Source of the DNA: Novosphingobium sp. SG751A
Lineage (GTDB): Bacteria; Pseudomonadota; Alphaproteobacteria; Sphingomonadales; Sphingomonadaceae
Assembly (NCBI RefSeq): GCF_013149295.1
Contig: NZ_JABGCB010000003.1
Coordinates: 244,631 to 308,630 of the forward strand
Direction: 5' to 3'
DNA length: 64,000 nt
Below the pieces are notes generated by a model. It did no database searches. It worked only from the letters and a program-made list of their open reading frames with translations, and was not told the origin of the DNA. Below, piece after piece: positions 41,535-49,395 of this stretch (position 1 is its first letter; every line of letters begins with the position of its first letter). Both the position numbers and the translations under genes were made by a program.

Positions 41535-42719
41535 TCAGCTCCGCGTGGCTGAAACCTTGCTCGGCAGCATCAGCGCGACCACCGGCACGGCCAGCACGGT
41601 GGTCACGGCGCTGGCGATGAACACGCTGCGCAATCCGGCCAAGCCCGCCAAGGCGCCCAGCGCCGGACTTCCAAGACCCAGGGTGACATCGAGAAAGGCA
41701 TTGTAGACACCCATTGCCATGCCCTTGCTGTCCTCGGGCGCGCGGCGCACCGCCTCGCGCCCCAGACCGGGGAAGATGAGCGAGAAGCCACCCCCGCACA
41801 GCCCGGCCCCGGCGATCGCAACCCATCCCTGTCCGGCCAGCGCGATCATCAGCAGCCCGGCTGTCTGGACGACCATGCAGACCAGTGCGGTCTGCGCGCC
41901 CCCCATCCGGTCGGGCAGATCGCCCCACAGGAAGCGCACCAGGATCAGCGCGGCGGCAAAGCCGGTGAAGGCCAGCGCGCCATGGGTCCATCCCGCCTGC
42001 GCGAAATAAAGCGTGAGGAAGGAGGTGACAGCGCCAAAGGTGATGCCCGAGAGGGCAAAGGCGATCCCCGGCAGGATCACGGCGCCCAAAACGGCTCGGA
42101 CGGACCCTTGCGGCCGGGCCTTGGGCACCAGGGCAGGCTCACGCCAGACCAGCGCGGCCGCCATCGCTGGCAAGAGCAGTGCTGATACAGCGATCCCGCT
42201 AAATCCGGCATGGCGATAGACGAGATCTCCCACCGGCGAGCCCACGGCCATGGCCGCGAACATCGCCATGCCGACCCAGGCGATGGCCTTGCCCGCCATG
42301 TTGGCCGGCAACAACGCCAGCGCCCAGCTGATCCCGCCGGTGATGATGAGGCTTTCCGCCCCGCCCAGCAGGATGCGCCCGATCAGGATCACCGACACCG
42401 CCAGCACCGGCTGTTGGGGGAAGAGCAGGGAGAGGAGGTAGCATCCCCCCCCGCCGATGGCCGCGCACAGCCCCACCAGGACCGCATGGCGGCTGCCTCG
42501 CGTGTCGGCCAGATGTCCGGCCCACAGGCGCGAGGCCAGCGCGGCCAGAAACTGCCCGCCCGAGACCAGCCCGACGACAAAGGGGCCAAAGCCCAGATCG
42601 TCATGCACATGCAGCGGCAAAACCGGCAGCGCCATGCCCACCACCAGATAGCCGACGAAGACGGCGGCCATCACCGGAAAGGCCGGCGCTAGCGGGTGGC
42701 GGGCAGGTGCTTGGCTCAC
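41535..42719 (-). CDS. MFS transporter (YfcJ/YhhS-like)
   Basis: A 394-residue 12-TM transporter. V-G-Y-L-V-V-G-M-A-L-P-V-L-P in TM1, G-H-L-A-D-T-R-G-S-R as the loop 2-3 motif, and the second-half G-D-L-P-D-R-M-G-G near residue 268 fit the YfcJ/YhhS-type efflux branch. The ATG overlaps the TGA of the alcohol dehydrogenase gene (ATGA), so the two are coupled. It probably exports a product or toxic intermediate of the operon, but direction and substrate are not readable. Confidence 0.87.
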   Translation of the reverse strand: MSQAPARHPLAPAFPVMAAVFVGYLVVGMALPVLPLHVHDDLGFGPFVVGLVSGGQFLAALASRLWAGHLADTRGSRHAVLVGLCAAIGGGGCYLLSLLFPQQPVLAVSVILIGRILLGGAESLIITGGISWALALLPANMAGKAIAWVGMAMFAAMAVGSPVGDLVYRHAGFSGIAVSALLLPAMAAALVWREPALVPKARPQGSVRAVLGAVILPGIAFALSGITFGAVTSFLTLYFAQAGWTHGALAFTGFAAALILVRFLWGDLPDRMGGAQTALVCMVVQTAGLLMIALAGQGWVAIAGAGLCGGGFSLIFPGLGREAVRRAPEDSKGMAMGVYNAFLDVTLGLGSPALGALAGLAGLRSVFIASAVTTVLAVPVVALMLPSKVSATRS

Positions 42720-43732
42720 GGGCGCAGGATTGCCTTGATCGCGCGCCGCTCATCCATGGCGCGATAGGCTTCGGCCACCTGCGCCAGTGGCAGGTCGAGA
42801 TCGAACACCAGGCCGGGGTTGATCTGCTTGTCCCAGACCTTGGCGATGAGGTCGGGCAGGAAGCGCCGCACCGGAGCCGGGCCGCCATGCAGATGGACAT
42901 GGTAGAAGAACAGCTCCTCGCCGCGCAGCTCCACCCCATGCGGCACGCCCACAAAGGAGGTAAAACCGCCCGGCCGTACCACCTTGAGCGCCTGATCCAT
43001 CGATTGGGCCGTGCCCACGCATTCCAGCACGCTGTCGGCGCCGACGCCCTTGGTGAGGTCTCGGATGCGGGCAATGCCGTCCTGCCCACGCTCCTCGACG
43101 ATGTCCGTCGCGCCCAGTTGCCGAGCGATAGCCTGCCGGTCGGGATGGCGACTCATGGCGATGATCCGCTCAGCACCCATCAATTTGGCCGAGAGCACGG
43201 CGAGCAGCCCCACCGCGCCATCGCCCACCACCACGGCGGTGGCACCGGGCTGGACATTGGCGGCATCGGCGGCGAACCAGCCCGTGCCCATCACATCGGA
43301 GACGGCCAGCAGGCTGGGAATGAGGTCGGCGGAGGGGGTTTCAGGCGTGGCGACAAGCGTGCCATCGGCCAGTGGCACGCGCAGCATCGGCGCCTGCGCC
43401 CCGCCGACGAACTCTCGGTTCTCGCACGAACTCTGGTAGCCGTGCTGGCAGTGAGGACAGGTGTTGTCCGAAGCGAAGAAGGAGCCGATGACGAACTGGC
43501 CGGGGCGGATCGTCTTGACCGCGTTGCCGACTTCCTCGACGATACCGCAATATTCATGGCCCATCGGCATCGGCGCATCGTGGGGCTGGAGGCCGCGATA
43601 GGGCCACAGGTCCGATCCGCACACGCAGGCCGCTGTCACGCGGATCACCGCATCGGTGGGGTGCAGAATGGTGGGCTGCGCGACATCCTCGAAGCGGATG
43701 TCATTGGGGCCGTAGAGCATGGTGCCCAGCAT
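42716..43732 (-). CDS. Zinc-dependent alcohol dehydrogenase (MDR family)
   Basis: A 338-residue medium-chain dehydrogenase. C-G-S-D-L-W-P-Y-R near residue 38 and G-H-E-Y-C-G-I-V-E-E-V-G near residue 60 hold the catalytic zinc ligands; T-C-P-H-C-Q-H-G-Y-Q-S-S-C-E near residue 92 is the structural zinc loop, with three of the usual four Cys. The NAD(P) site is V-V-G-D-G-A-V-G-L-L-A near residue 168. The ATG has an AGGAG SD. It lies 60 bases after the tautomerase gene and is coupled to the MFS transporter. Substrate alcohol unknown. Confidence 0.9.
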   Translation of the reverse strand: MLGTMLYGPNDIRFEDVAQPTILHPTDAVIRVTAACVCGSDLWPYRGLQPHDAPMPMGHEYCGIVEEVGNAVKTIRPGQFVIGSFFASDNTCPHCQHGYQSSCENREFVGGAQAPMLRVPLADGTLVATPETPSADLIPSLLAVSDVMGTGWFAADAANVQPGATAVVVGDGAVGLLAVLSAKLMGAERIIAMSRHPDRQAIARQLGATDIVEERGQDGIARIRDLTKGVGADSVLECVGTAQSMDQALKVVRPGGFTSFVGVPHGVELRGEELFFYHVHLHGGPAPVRRFLPDLIAKVWDKQINPGLVFDLDLPLAQVAEAYRAMDERRAIKAILRP

Positions 43733-43792
43733 GGAAGTCTCCTGTCTGGCTGGCGGCATCGATGGAATGCTGCGAGAATGACGAAGAAGGGG

Positions 43793-44026
43793 TCAGGCGT
43801 CGGGCCCGTAGCCGGGTTGTTTGGTCAGGGTTGCCGGCTTGCCCGCAATGTCGGGCGTGTAGACCGTGTCCATCCAGGCATCAGGGGCGATCTCTTCGAC
43901 CGCCACCGAGACCAGCGCCTCATCCACCCCCAGCACATCGGTCACGTCACGCACAATGAGATCGGTGAGGCATCGCAGTTGCTCGGGGCTCTTGGCTGAA
44001 ACCATTTTCACTATGACATGGGGCAT
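43793..44026 (-). CDS. Tautomerase-family protein (4-oxalocrotonate tautomerase-like)
   Basis: A 77-residue protein beginning M-P-H-V-I-V-K-M, so the catalytic Pro becomes N-terminal after Met removal, as in 4-oxalocrotonate tautomerase-like enzymes. The segment V-S-V-A-V-E-E-I-A-P-D-A-W near residue 40 also fits the family. AAGG lies 7 bases upstream. It is co-directional with the LysR gene (45 bases away) and the alcohol dehydrogenase. The physiological substrate is not visible. Confidence 0.85.
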   Translation of the reverse strand: MPHVIVKMVSAKSPEQLRCLTDLIVRDVTDVLGVDEALVSVAVEEIAPDAWMDTVYTPDIAGKPATLTKQPGYGPDA

Positions 44027-44071
44027 CAGAGGCCTTTCACTGTCGGTTGCCGCAAAGCGCTTGCGCTGGAC

Positions 44072-44980
44072 TTACAGGCCCAGCGGCGTCAATTCGCGGA
44101 TGAGGTCGATGAGCAGGCGCAGCGGCACGGGCAGCTGCCTGCGACTGGGGTAATAGATGTGCATGCCCGGGCCCATCGAGGCCCAGTCGTCCAGCACGAT
44201 CCGCAGTTCGCCGCGCGCCACCAGATCGGCGATGCCTGGCTGCGCGGCGTAGATCAGCGCCGTGCCGTGGCGGGCCATGGCGATGGCGGTCTCGCCATCG
44301 TCGATGGTGATCGCGCCCGGCACGGCCAGTTCCAGCGTTTCCGCGCCCCGGTCGAAGTCCCAGCGGTAGATGCGTTCATCACCCAGCTTGATCTGGATGC
44401 AACGGTGGGAGAGCAAATCTTCCGGGTGGTTGGGCACGCCGAAGCGTTCGAGATAGGCGGGCGATCCGGCCACCACCCAGCGGATGTCGGCGGACAGCCG
44501 CTGGGCGATCATGTCTTCGGGCACAGTGCCACCATAGCGGATGCCAGCATCAAAGCCGCCATCGACGACATCGACCAGACTGTTGGTGACGGCAAGGTCG
44601 ATCTCGACATCGGGATAACGGTCGAGAAACACCGGCATCACCGGCGCCAGCAGATGCGTCGCCGCCTGATCGAGCACATTGAGCCGGATGCGCCCCGTGG
44701 GCGAGGCGCGGAAACGGTTGAGCACATCGACCGCATTGTCGATCCGCGCGAAAGGCTCGGCGATGTTGGCCAGCAATTCCTCGCCCGCCACGGTCAGCGT
44801 CACGCTGCGATTGGTGCGGTTGAGCAGGCGCACGCCGAGGCGCTCCTCCAGCCCGCGCATCGCATGGCTGAGCGCCGAGGTGCTGATCCCCAGCTCCAGC
44901 CCCGCCAGACGGAAGTTGCGATGGCGCTCGATCGCCAAGAAATAGCCCAGATTGGCGATGTCCGATCGGTTGAACTTCAT
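44072..44980 (-). CDS. LysR-family transcriptional regulator
   Basis: A 302-residue LysR protein: winged helix in residues 5-65 (I-A-N-L-G-Y-F-L-A-I-E-R-H-R-N-F-R-L-A-G, S-T-S-A-L-S-H-A-M-R-G-L-E-E-R-L-G-V-R-L-L-N-R-T), effector domain from about 90 (G-R-I-R-L-N-V). The type resembles those adjacent to oxidoreductase clusters, including the C-terminal I-Y-Y-P-S-R-R-Q. Unusually it is inside the gene array on the same strand, 25 bases after a cupin gene, rather than divergent, so it may be co-transcribed with its targets. Confidence 0.92.
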   Translation of the reverse strand: MKFNRSDIANLGYFLAIERHRNFRLAGLELGISTSALSHAMRGLEERLGVRLLNRTNRSVTLTVAGEELLANIAEPFARIDNAVDVLNRFRASPTGRIRLNVLDQAATHLLAPVMPVFLDRYPDVEIDLAVTNSLVDVVDGGFDAGIRYGGTVPEDMIAQRLSADIRWVVAGSPAYLERFGVPNHPEDLLSHRCIQIKLGDERIYRWDFDRGAETLELAVPGAITIDDGETAIAMARHGTALIYAAQPGIADLVARGELRIVLDDWASMGPGMHIYYPSRRQLPVPLRLLIDLIRELTPLGL

Positions 44981-45005
44981 GGCGCTATCCTGTGGGGCGG
45001 GGCAC

Positions 45006-45479
45006 TCACTTTACCCCCAGCCCCTTGGCGTAATCGGCATCGCTGACCTTTTCCAGCCATTCGACATTCTTGCCGTCCACCGCTTCCTGCACGGAAAGCT
45101 GCACCAGCCCGGTGGTCGCCGAGGCGCCATGCCAGTGCTTGACGCCCGGCGGGCACCAGACAACATCGCCGGGGCGGATCTCGACGATGGGCTGGCCTTC
45201 CTCCTGCGTCCAGCCCACGCCGGACAGGACGATCAGATACTGGCCCTTGGGGTGGCGATGCCAGGCGCTGTGCGCGCCGGGCTGGAAGGTGACCGTACCG
45301 GCCGAGGCCGTGCTGGGCGCATGGGGATCGAACACCGGCTGAACGGTGACCTTGCCGGTGAAACGCTCCGCCGGACCTGCCACGGCAGGGCGGGAGCCCG
45401 CGCGAAAGACCTCCAAATGGGCGGTCTGCGCCCACGCTGGCGTGGCGACCAGCGCGGCCAAGGCGAGCAGCACCTTCAT
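45006..45479 (-). CDS. Exported cupin-domain protein
   Basis: A 157-residue protein with a signal peptide (MKVLLALAALVATPAWAQ) and one cupin: P-G-A-H-S-A-W-H-R-H-P-K-G-Q near residue 68 and W-C-P-P-G-V-K-H-W-H-G-A near residue 109 supply the metal-binding His/Gln/His set. The C-terminal half (Q-E-A-V-D-G-K-N-V-E-W-L-E-K-V) is clearly homologous to the cytoplasmic cupin at 47046-47453. The ATG overlaps the CMD gene end (ATGA). Small cupins of this kind accompany CMD proteins; the reaction is unknown. Confidence 0.88.
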   Translation of the reverse strand: MKVLLALAALVATPAWAQTAHLEVFRAGSRPAVAGPAERFTGKVTVQPVFDPHAPSTASAGTVTFQPGAHSAWHRHPKGQYLIVLSGVGWTQEEGQPIVEIRPGDVVWCPPGVKHWHGASATTGLVQLSVQEAVDGKNVEWLEKVSDADYAKGLGVK

Positions 45480-46273
45480 TGCCCATGCCTCTTGGCAAAC
45501 ACGTCCTTGGCGACGGGCAAGGCCGACATGGCATTGGGCCAACCGGCATAGAAGGCCAGATGGGTGATGACCTCGGCGGCCTGTGTTTCGGTCAGGCCGT
45601 TGTCCATCGCGCGGTTGAGGTGGTAGGGGATCTGCGCCGTCTGCCCGGCGGCAATCAGCGCCGCCATGGTGATCAGGCTGCGGTCGCTCGGGGCCAGATC
45701 GGGGCGCAGCCACAGGTCCTTGAACAGATAGTCGGTGGTGTAGTCCACTAGCCCGGGCGCCGTTGCTGCAAAGCTGTCACCCGCCAGCTTGGCGCGGGCG
45801 GCCTCGGCCTTTTCGTCTATCGGCAGGAGCGATGGCGCGATGGCGGGCAGTTGATCCGCCCCGATGTGGTGCCGGGCGAACACATCGCCCACCGGCGCAA
45901 TGGCCGCCATCGCATTGGGCCAGCCCACATAATAGGCCAGATGGGTGATTGTCTCGGAAATCTCAGCGGGTTTCACCCCGTTGTCGAGCGCCTTCTCGGT
46001 GTAATAGCCCAGCGCAAAACTCTGCCCGCGCGCGACCAGCGCGGCGATGGTGACGAGGCAACGGTCACGGGTGGAGAGGCCGGGGCGCTTCCACACGGTG
46101 CCCTCCAGCCGCTCTTGCGCATAGTGGTCGAGCGCGGGGGCGACCGAGCGCACCTGCTCGCGGGTGACGGGGCGCGCTGCGTCCAGCGGGGTCTGGGCGT
46201 GAACTTCGGTCATACTGGCACATCCTGCAAGGACGAGAAGGGAGAGACGGCCCAAGGCCCGCGCGCGACGCAT
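45476..46273 (-). CDS. Carboxymuconolactone decarboxylase-like protein, two CMD domains
   Basis: A 265-residue protein with a probable lipoprotein or Sec signal (L-S-L-L-V-L-A-G-C-A). Two CMD repeats follow, each with the pattern R-D-R-x-L-[IV]-T-[IM]-A-A-L-[IV]-A and H-L-A-[YF]-Y-x-G-W-P-N-A-M (near residues 70-135 and 185-250). CMD proteins include alkylhydroperoxidase-like and decarboxylase enzymes; here no C-x2-C redox pair is visible, so a peroxidase role is less likely. An internal ATG (M-T-E-V-H-A-Q) is an alternative start. It follows the SDR gene by 8 bases. Confidence 0.85.
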   Translation of the reverse strand: MRRARALGRLSLLVLAGCASMTEVHAQTPLDAARPVTREQVRSVAPALDHYAQERLEGTVWKRPGLSTRDRCLVTIAALVARGQSFALGYYTEKALDNGVKPAEISETITHLAYYVGWPNAMAAIAPVGDVFARHHIGADQLPAIAPSLLPIDEKAEAARAKLAGDSFAATAPGLVDYTTDYLFKDLWLRPDLAPSDRSLITMAALIAAGQTAQIPYHLNRAMDNGLTETQAAEVITHLAFYAGWPNAMSALPVAKDVFAKRHGQ

Positions 46274-46281
46274 CACGCGGC

Positions 46282-47049
46282 TCAATGCGTGGTGAAGCCG
46301 CCGTCGACCGGCAGCGCCACACCCACGACAAAGCTGGCGCCCGGGCTGCACAGCCACAGCACGCTGGCGGCGATTTCCTCAGCCAGACCAAGGCGGCCGA
46401 TGGGTTGCAGCTTGAGGAACTCGTCCATGGCTTCCTTCTGGGTTTCCAGCATGTCGGCCACCATCGGCGTGTTGATGACGCCGGGGCAGATCGCGTTGAT
46501 CCGCACCCCGCGCGGGGCATATTCCAGCGCGGCACTCTTGGTCAGACCGATGACGCCGTGCTTGCTGGCATGATAGGCGGCGCGTTCCGGCAAGCCGACT
46601 AGGCCACCCAGCGACGAGCAATTGACGATGGCGCCGCTGCCCTGCTGGCGCATGACCTTCAGCTCATGCTTCATGAAGGTCCAGACGCCGCGCAGGTTGA
46701 CGCCGTTGACGCGGTCGAAATCCTCGGCCGTTTCGTCGGCGGCGTCGGTCGGCGGCACCTGAATGCCCGCGTTGTTGAACGCCATGTCGAGGCGCCCGAA
46801 GGCAGCGACTGTCTGCGCAACAGCGGCGGCGGCCTGCGCTTCATCGGACACATCGCAACCGATGCCGATGGCGCGGTGCCCGGCTGCGACAAGTTTCGCG
46901 GCCTCGGCCTGTGCTGCCGCCACGTTGCGGTCGACGATCGCCACGGCGGTCCCTGCCTGCGCAAAGGCCTTGGCCGTGGCCAGCCCCATGCCCGAGGCAC
47001 CGCCGGTCACCAGCGCCACCTGCCCGGTGAAATCATAGGACACGCTCAT
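46282..47049 (-). CDS. Short-chain dehydrogenase/reductase (SDR)
   Basis: A 255-residue classical [11 protein letters not shown] cofactor motif near residue 14, N-N-A-G near residue 91, catalytic S in N-C-S-S-L-G-G near residue 142 and Y-H-A-S-K near residue 157. The acidic residue after the second strand (V-D-R-N) suggests NAD rather than NADP. The ATG at 47049 overlaps the stop of the cupin gene (ATGA); 16 codons further upstream are not needed. It probably oxidises or reduces a hydroxy or keto intermediate of the operon. Confidence 0.92.
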   Translation of the reverse strand: MSVSYDFTGQVALVTGGASGMGLATAKAFAQAGTAVAIVDRNVAAAQAEAAKLVAAGHRAIGIGCDVSDEAQAAAAVAQTVAAFGRLDMAFNNAGIQVPPTDAADETAEDFDRVNGVNLRGVWTFMKHELKVMRQQGSGAIVNCSSLGGLVGLPERAAYHASKHGVIGLTKSAALEYAPRGVRINAICPGVINTPMVADMLETQKEAMDEFLKLQPIGRLGLAEEIAASVLWLCSPGASFVVGVALPVDGGFTTH

Positions 47050-47453
47050 GCCTGCAACTCCGAGAGATAGTCCTCGTCGCTCACCTTCTCCATCCACACC
47101 ACATTAACGCCGTCGAGCGCTTCCTGAACGGCGATATGGGTCATGGCGGTGGTGGCGATCGCGCCGTGCCAGTGCTTGTGGCCGGGCGGGCACCAGATGA
47201 CATCACCGGCGCGGATCTCGACCTTCTGCTCCCCCTCGCACTGGGTCCAGCCACAACCGGCGGTCACGATCAGCGTCTGGCCCAGCGGATGGGTGTGCCA
47301 AGCGCTACGCGCGCCCGGCTCGAAGGTGACCGCAGCGCAGGACACGCGCGCCGGGGCGGGCGGAGCGTTGAGCGGATCGATACGGACGGTCCCGGTGAAC
47401 CAGTCCTCGGGGCCTTTCATCGAAGGCTGGCTACCTGCGCGTTTCAGTTCCAT
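47046..47453 (-). CDS. Cupin-domain protein, cytoplasmic
   Basis: A 135-residue single cupin: A-W-H-T-H-P-L-G-Q near residue 50 and [11 protein letters not shown] near residue 88. It is a paralogue of the exported cupin at 45006-45479 but lacks a signal peptide, so the operon has one cupin on each side of the inner membrane. It is the first gene of the operon; the promoter should lie in 47454-47650. Function unknown. Confidence 0.88.
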   Translation of the reverse strand: MELKRAGSQPSMKGPEDWFTGTVRIDPLNAPPAPARVSCAAVTFEPGARSAWHTHPLGQTLIVTAGCGWTQCEGEQKVEIRAGDVIWCPPGHKHWHGAIATTAMTHIAVQEALDGVNVVWMEKVSDEDYLSELQA

Positions 47454-47649
47454 ACATTCCTCACAATGGTCCCGATCTCTGGGACGGGAAGGTCAGGGGC
47501 AACGGATAGGGCCGCGTGCCCGCCGACGGGGATATGGACATGTACGCTCGAACAGTGCTTTCGGGGCCATGAGAAAGGCCCAACGGCGCGTTGAATAAAA
47601 TTCAAGAAGGGCTAACGGATCATACCTTGGCGACGGTCCGGGCGAGCTG

Positions 47650-47881
47650 CGGTGCGGGAGCCCGATGGCGCACGGGTGCCTGACGCGCGACTGGCAGGCC
47701 AGCGACACCACACGTTCGCAAAGCGATGCTTTCGCCCAGCAGATATATGACCAGACTGGGCAACATAACAGCGCGGTGGCCGAGGCCGTCGGTAGTTTGG
47801 CGGAGAGCAACGCGGCATCGCGTGCTTGCAGGTGGCCCTGGCGTGGCTGTTGACCAAACCCGCCGCCATCACTGCCCTTAG
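47650..47881 (+). pseudogene. Aldo/keto reductase, C-terminal remnant
   Basis: On the plus strand the frame reads S-P-M-A-H-G-C-L-T-R-D-W, then R-S-Q-S-D-A-F-A-Q-Q-I-Y and A-V-A-E-A-V-G-S-L-A-E; after a frameshift near 47808 the neighbouring frame continues G-I-A-C-L-Q-V-A-L-A-W-L-L-T-K-P-A. These are successive conserved segments of the YajO/tas-type aldo/keto reductases (S-P-L-A-R-G-K-L-T-R, then Q-V-A-L-A-W-L-L-x-K-P). The N-terminal two thirds and the end are missing. It lies just upstream of the SDR/cupin operon, pointing away from it. Confidence 0.75.
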
Positions 47882-48398
47882 GCGAATGACCGCTTTCGGC
47901 ATAGTCAGACACTCCGAGCAGCGGCGGCCACTGGCGGAAATGTCCCAGCCCTCGTCATTCATGAGCCGCGCGGCAACGGTGAACGAACGACTGGTTCCGA
48001 CGCCCCAATCCGGGGCGCTGAGCGTCGGCTCTGTCAGCGGCAATTCCCATAACGACGAACCGGAAGCAGCCGACCAAATTACGCCGCTACCGGTTTCGGC
48101 CAGAGCGTCCATTTCTGGGGCGTAACCGGACGATCTCAGTAGGGGCGCCGACCGGCGGGTTTGTCCCAGACCCGGGCATTCGGCAGCGCTGCCGCCAGCG
48201 TGAATGTAAGGCCGGTTTCTCCGTCCCGATCACGAGCTCGGAATGTCGCCTTTTGGGGCGCAAGCGCCCGCCACGAGGCCGAGTGGTGGCGATCTGGCCG
48301 TCAAAACTGCGCCATGATGCGATAATCACGCAATTCTCGTGATTGCTCCGTGATTACTTTTGCAAAATTCCTTGTTAATTTTTTCCAATAAATTTATT
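47882..48398. other. Intergenic stretch, eroded then AT-rich
   Basis: About 515 bases. The first 440 are GC-rich with no gene I can support; they contain several CCGCTTTCGGC / GCCGGTTTC-like words that may be degenerate intergenic repeats. From about 48330 the sequence becomes strongly AT-rich (runs of A/T, ATAATCACG and CGTGATTAC repeats near 48323-48357), suggesting a promoter or nucleoid-protein binding region ahead of the small-RNA candidate. Confidence 0.4.
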
Positions 48399-48526
48399 TA
48401 TAATCAGTTTATTAAATAGATTCATACCTCAAAGTCTGGTATTTCCGTTATCGGCGTAAGGGCTGATTTCCTTCTAAATCGACGTGTTACAGGCCGCCTC
48501 AACTCCGCCGAGTTGGGGCGGTTTTT
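48399..48526 (+). ncRNA. Small RNA candidate (promoter -10 to orphan terminator)
   Basis: A perfect TATAAT at 48399-48404 lies in an AT-rich block, and an intrinsic terminator ends at 48526, with no open reading frame or known gene between. A transcript starting near 48411 would be about 115 bases. A matching -35 could not be placed convincingly (nearest TTGTTA is 21 bases away), so the promoter is weakly supported. The transcript contains TTTCCTTCT, which could pair with purine-rich SD sequences. Confidence 0.3.
48494..48526 (+). terminator. Intrinsic terminator without an upstream gene
   Basis: CCGCCTCAACTC (48494-48505) pairs with GAGTTGGGGCGG (48510-48521), 12 bp with one T-G pair and a 4-base loop, followed by TTTTT. 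It is a textbook factor-independent terminator on the plus strand, 80 bases before the DeoR gene, yet no gene on the plus strand ends before it. Confidence 0.8.
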
Positions 48527-48550
48527 GCATGCTCGGTCTATAAATTTCAT

Positions 48551-48591
48551 AAAACGTGCATAAATGTGTATTTACAAGCGAAATCGTGCAT
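48551..48591 (+). promoter_or_regulatory. Direct repeats upstream of the deoR-type gene, operator candidate
   Basis: AAAACGTGCAT (48551-48561) and AAATCGTGCAT (48581-48591) repeat with a 30-base period, about three helical turns, just before the DeoR start at 48606. Evenly phased direct repeats suit a tetrameric DeoR-type repressor acting on its own promoter. Confidence 0.45.
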
Positions 48592-48605
48592 CGCATGGAT
48601 CGTTC

Positions 48606-49376
48606 ATGGACAACAACCTGCCCCTTGGCCGCCGCGAGGTGATCGCCCGCCGACTCGATGACGGACAGGCGGTGGTGGCCAATGTGCTGGCCGCCGAATT
48701 CGATGTTTCCGAGGATGTGATCCGGCGCGACCTGCGCAACCTTGCCGCCGAAGGGCGGTGCCGCAGGGTCTATGGCGGCGCACTGCCGCTATCGGCCCCA
48801 TCAACCCCGATCAACCAGCGCATTGGCCAGAGCGATGAGCGCAAGCACGCGTTGGCCGCCGCCGCCGTGGGGCTGATCGAACCGGGCGAGATGATCTTTA
48901 TCGACAGCGGCAGCACCAATCTGGCGCTGGTCCCCTTGCTGCCCGATGGCATCTCGGTGGTGACCAATTCGGTGGTGATCGCCGGGGCGCTTCAGGCGCG
49001 CGGCACCATCGCCACCTATATGATCGGCGGCAAGGTGGACGCGCAGGTGGGTGGCTGCGTCGATGCGGGCGCGGTGCAGGCGCTGGGGCAATTCAACATC
49101 GACCGGGCTTTTCTGGGCGCCTGCGCCGTATCGGGCGAGGAGGGCATCGCCGCCTTTTACGCCGATGACGCGGCCTTCAAACGCGCCGCCATCGAAGCCA
49201 GCCGCCACAGTGTGGTTATGGCGACCAGCGACAAGCTGGAGAGCCGCACCCATTTCCGCATCGCGCCGCTCGACCGGATCACGCATCTGGTGCTCGAACC
49301 GGACGCCGCCGTGCTGGCGCCCGCCCTGATGGCGCAAATCGGGCAAAGGGCCATCCTCGCCCGCGCGCCCATCTGA
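48606..49376 (+). CDS. DeoR-family transcriptional regulator
   Basis: A 256-residue DeoR/GlpR-type repressor: N-terminal helix-turn-helix (R-R-E-V-I-A-R-R-L, F-D-V-S-E-D-V-I-R-R-D-L-R-N-L near residue 34, C-R-R-V-Y-G-G-A-L near residue 53) and a DeoR sensor domain with I-F-I-D-S-G-S-T-N near residue 97, V-V-T-N-S near residue 115 and the C-terminal D-K-L-E-S. Such regulators sense phosphorylated sugars. The ATG at 48606 begins the conserved region. It precedes an MFS transporter by 19 bases and probably controls it. Confidence 0.9.
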   Translation: MDNNLPLGRREVIARRLDDGQAVVANVLAAEFDVSEDVIRRDLRNLAAEGRCRRVYGGALPLSAPSTPINQRIGQSDERKHALAAAAVGLIEPGEMIFIDSGSTNLALVPLLPDGISVVTNSVVIAGALQARGTIATYMIGGKVDAQVGGCVDAGAVQALGQFNIDRAFLGACAVSGEEGIAAFYADDAAFKRAAIEASRHSVVMATSDKLESRTHFRIAPLDRITHLVLEPDAAVLAPALMAQIGQRAILARAPI

Positions 49377-49395
49377 TATTCGGAGTTTCCCCCCC

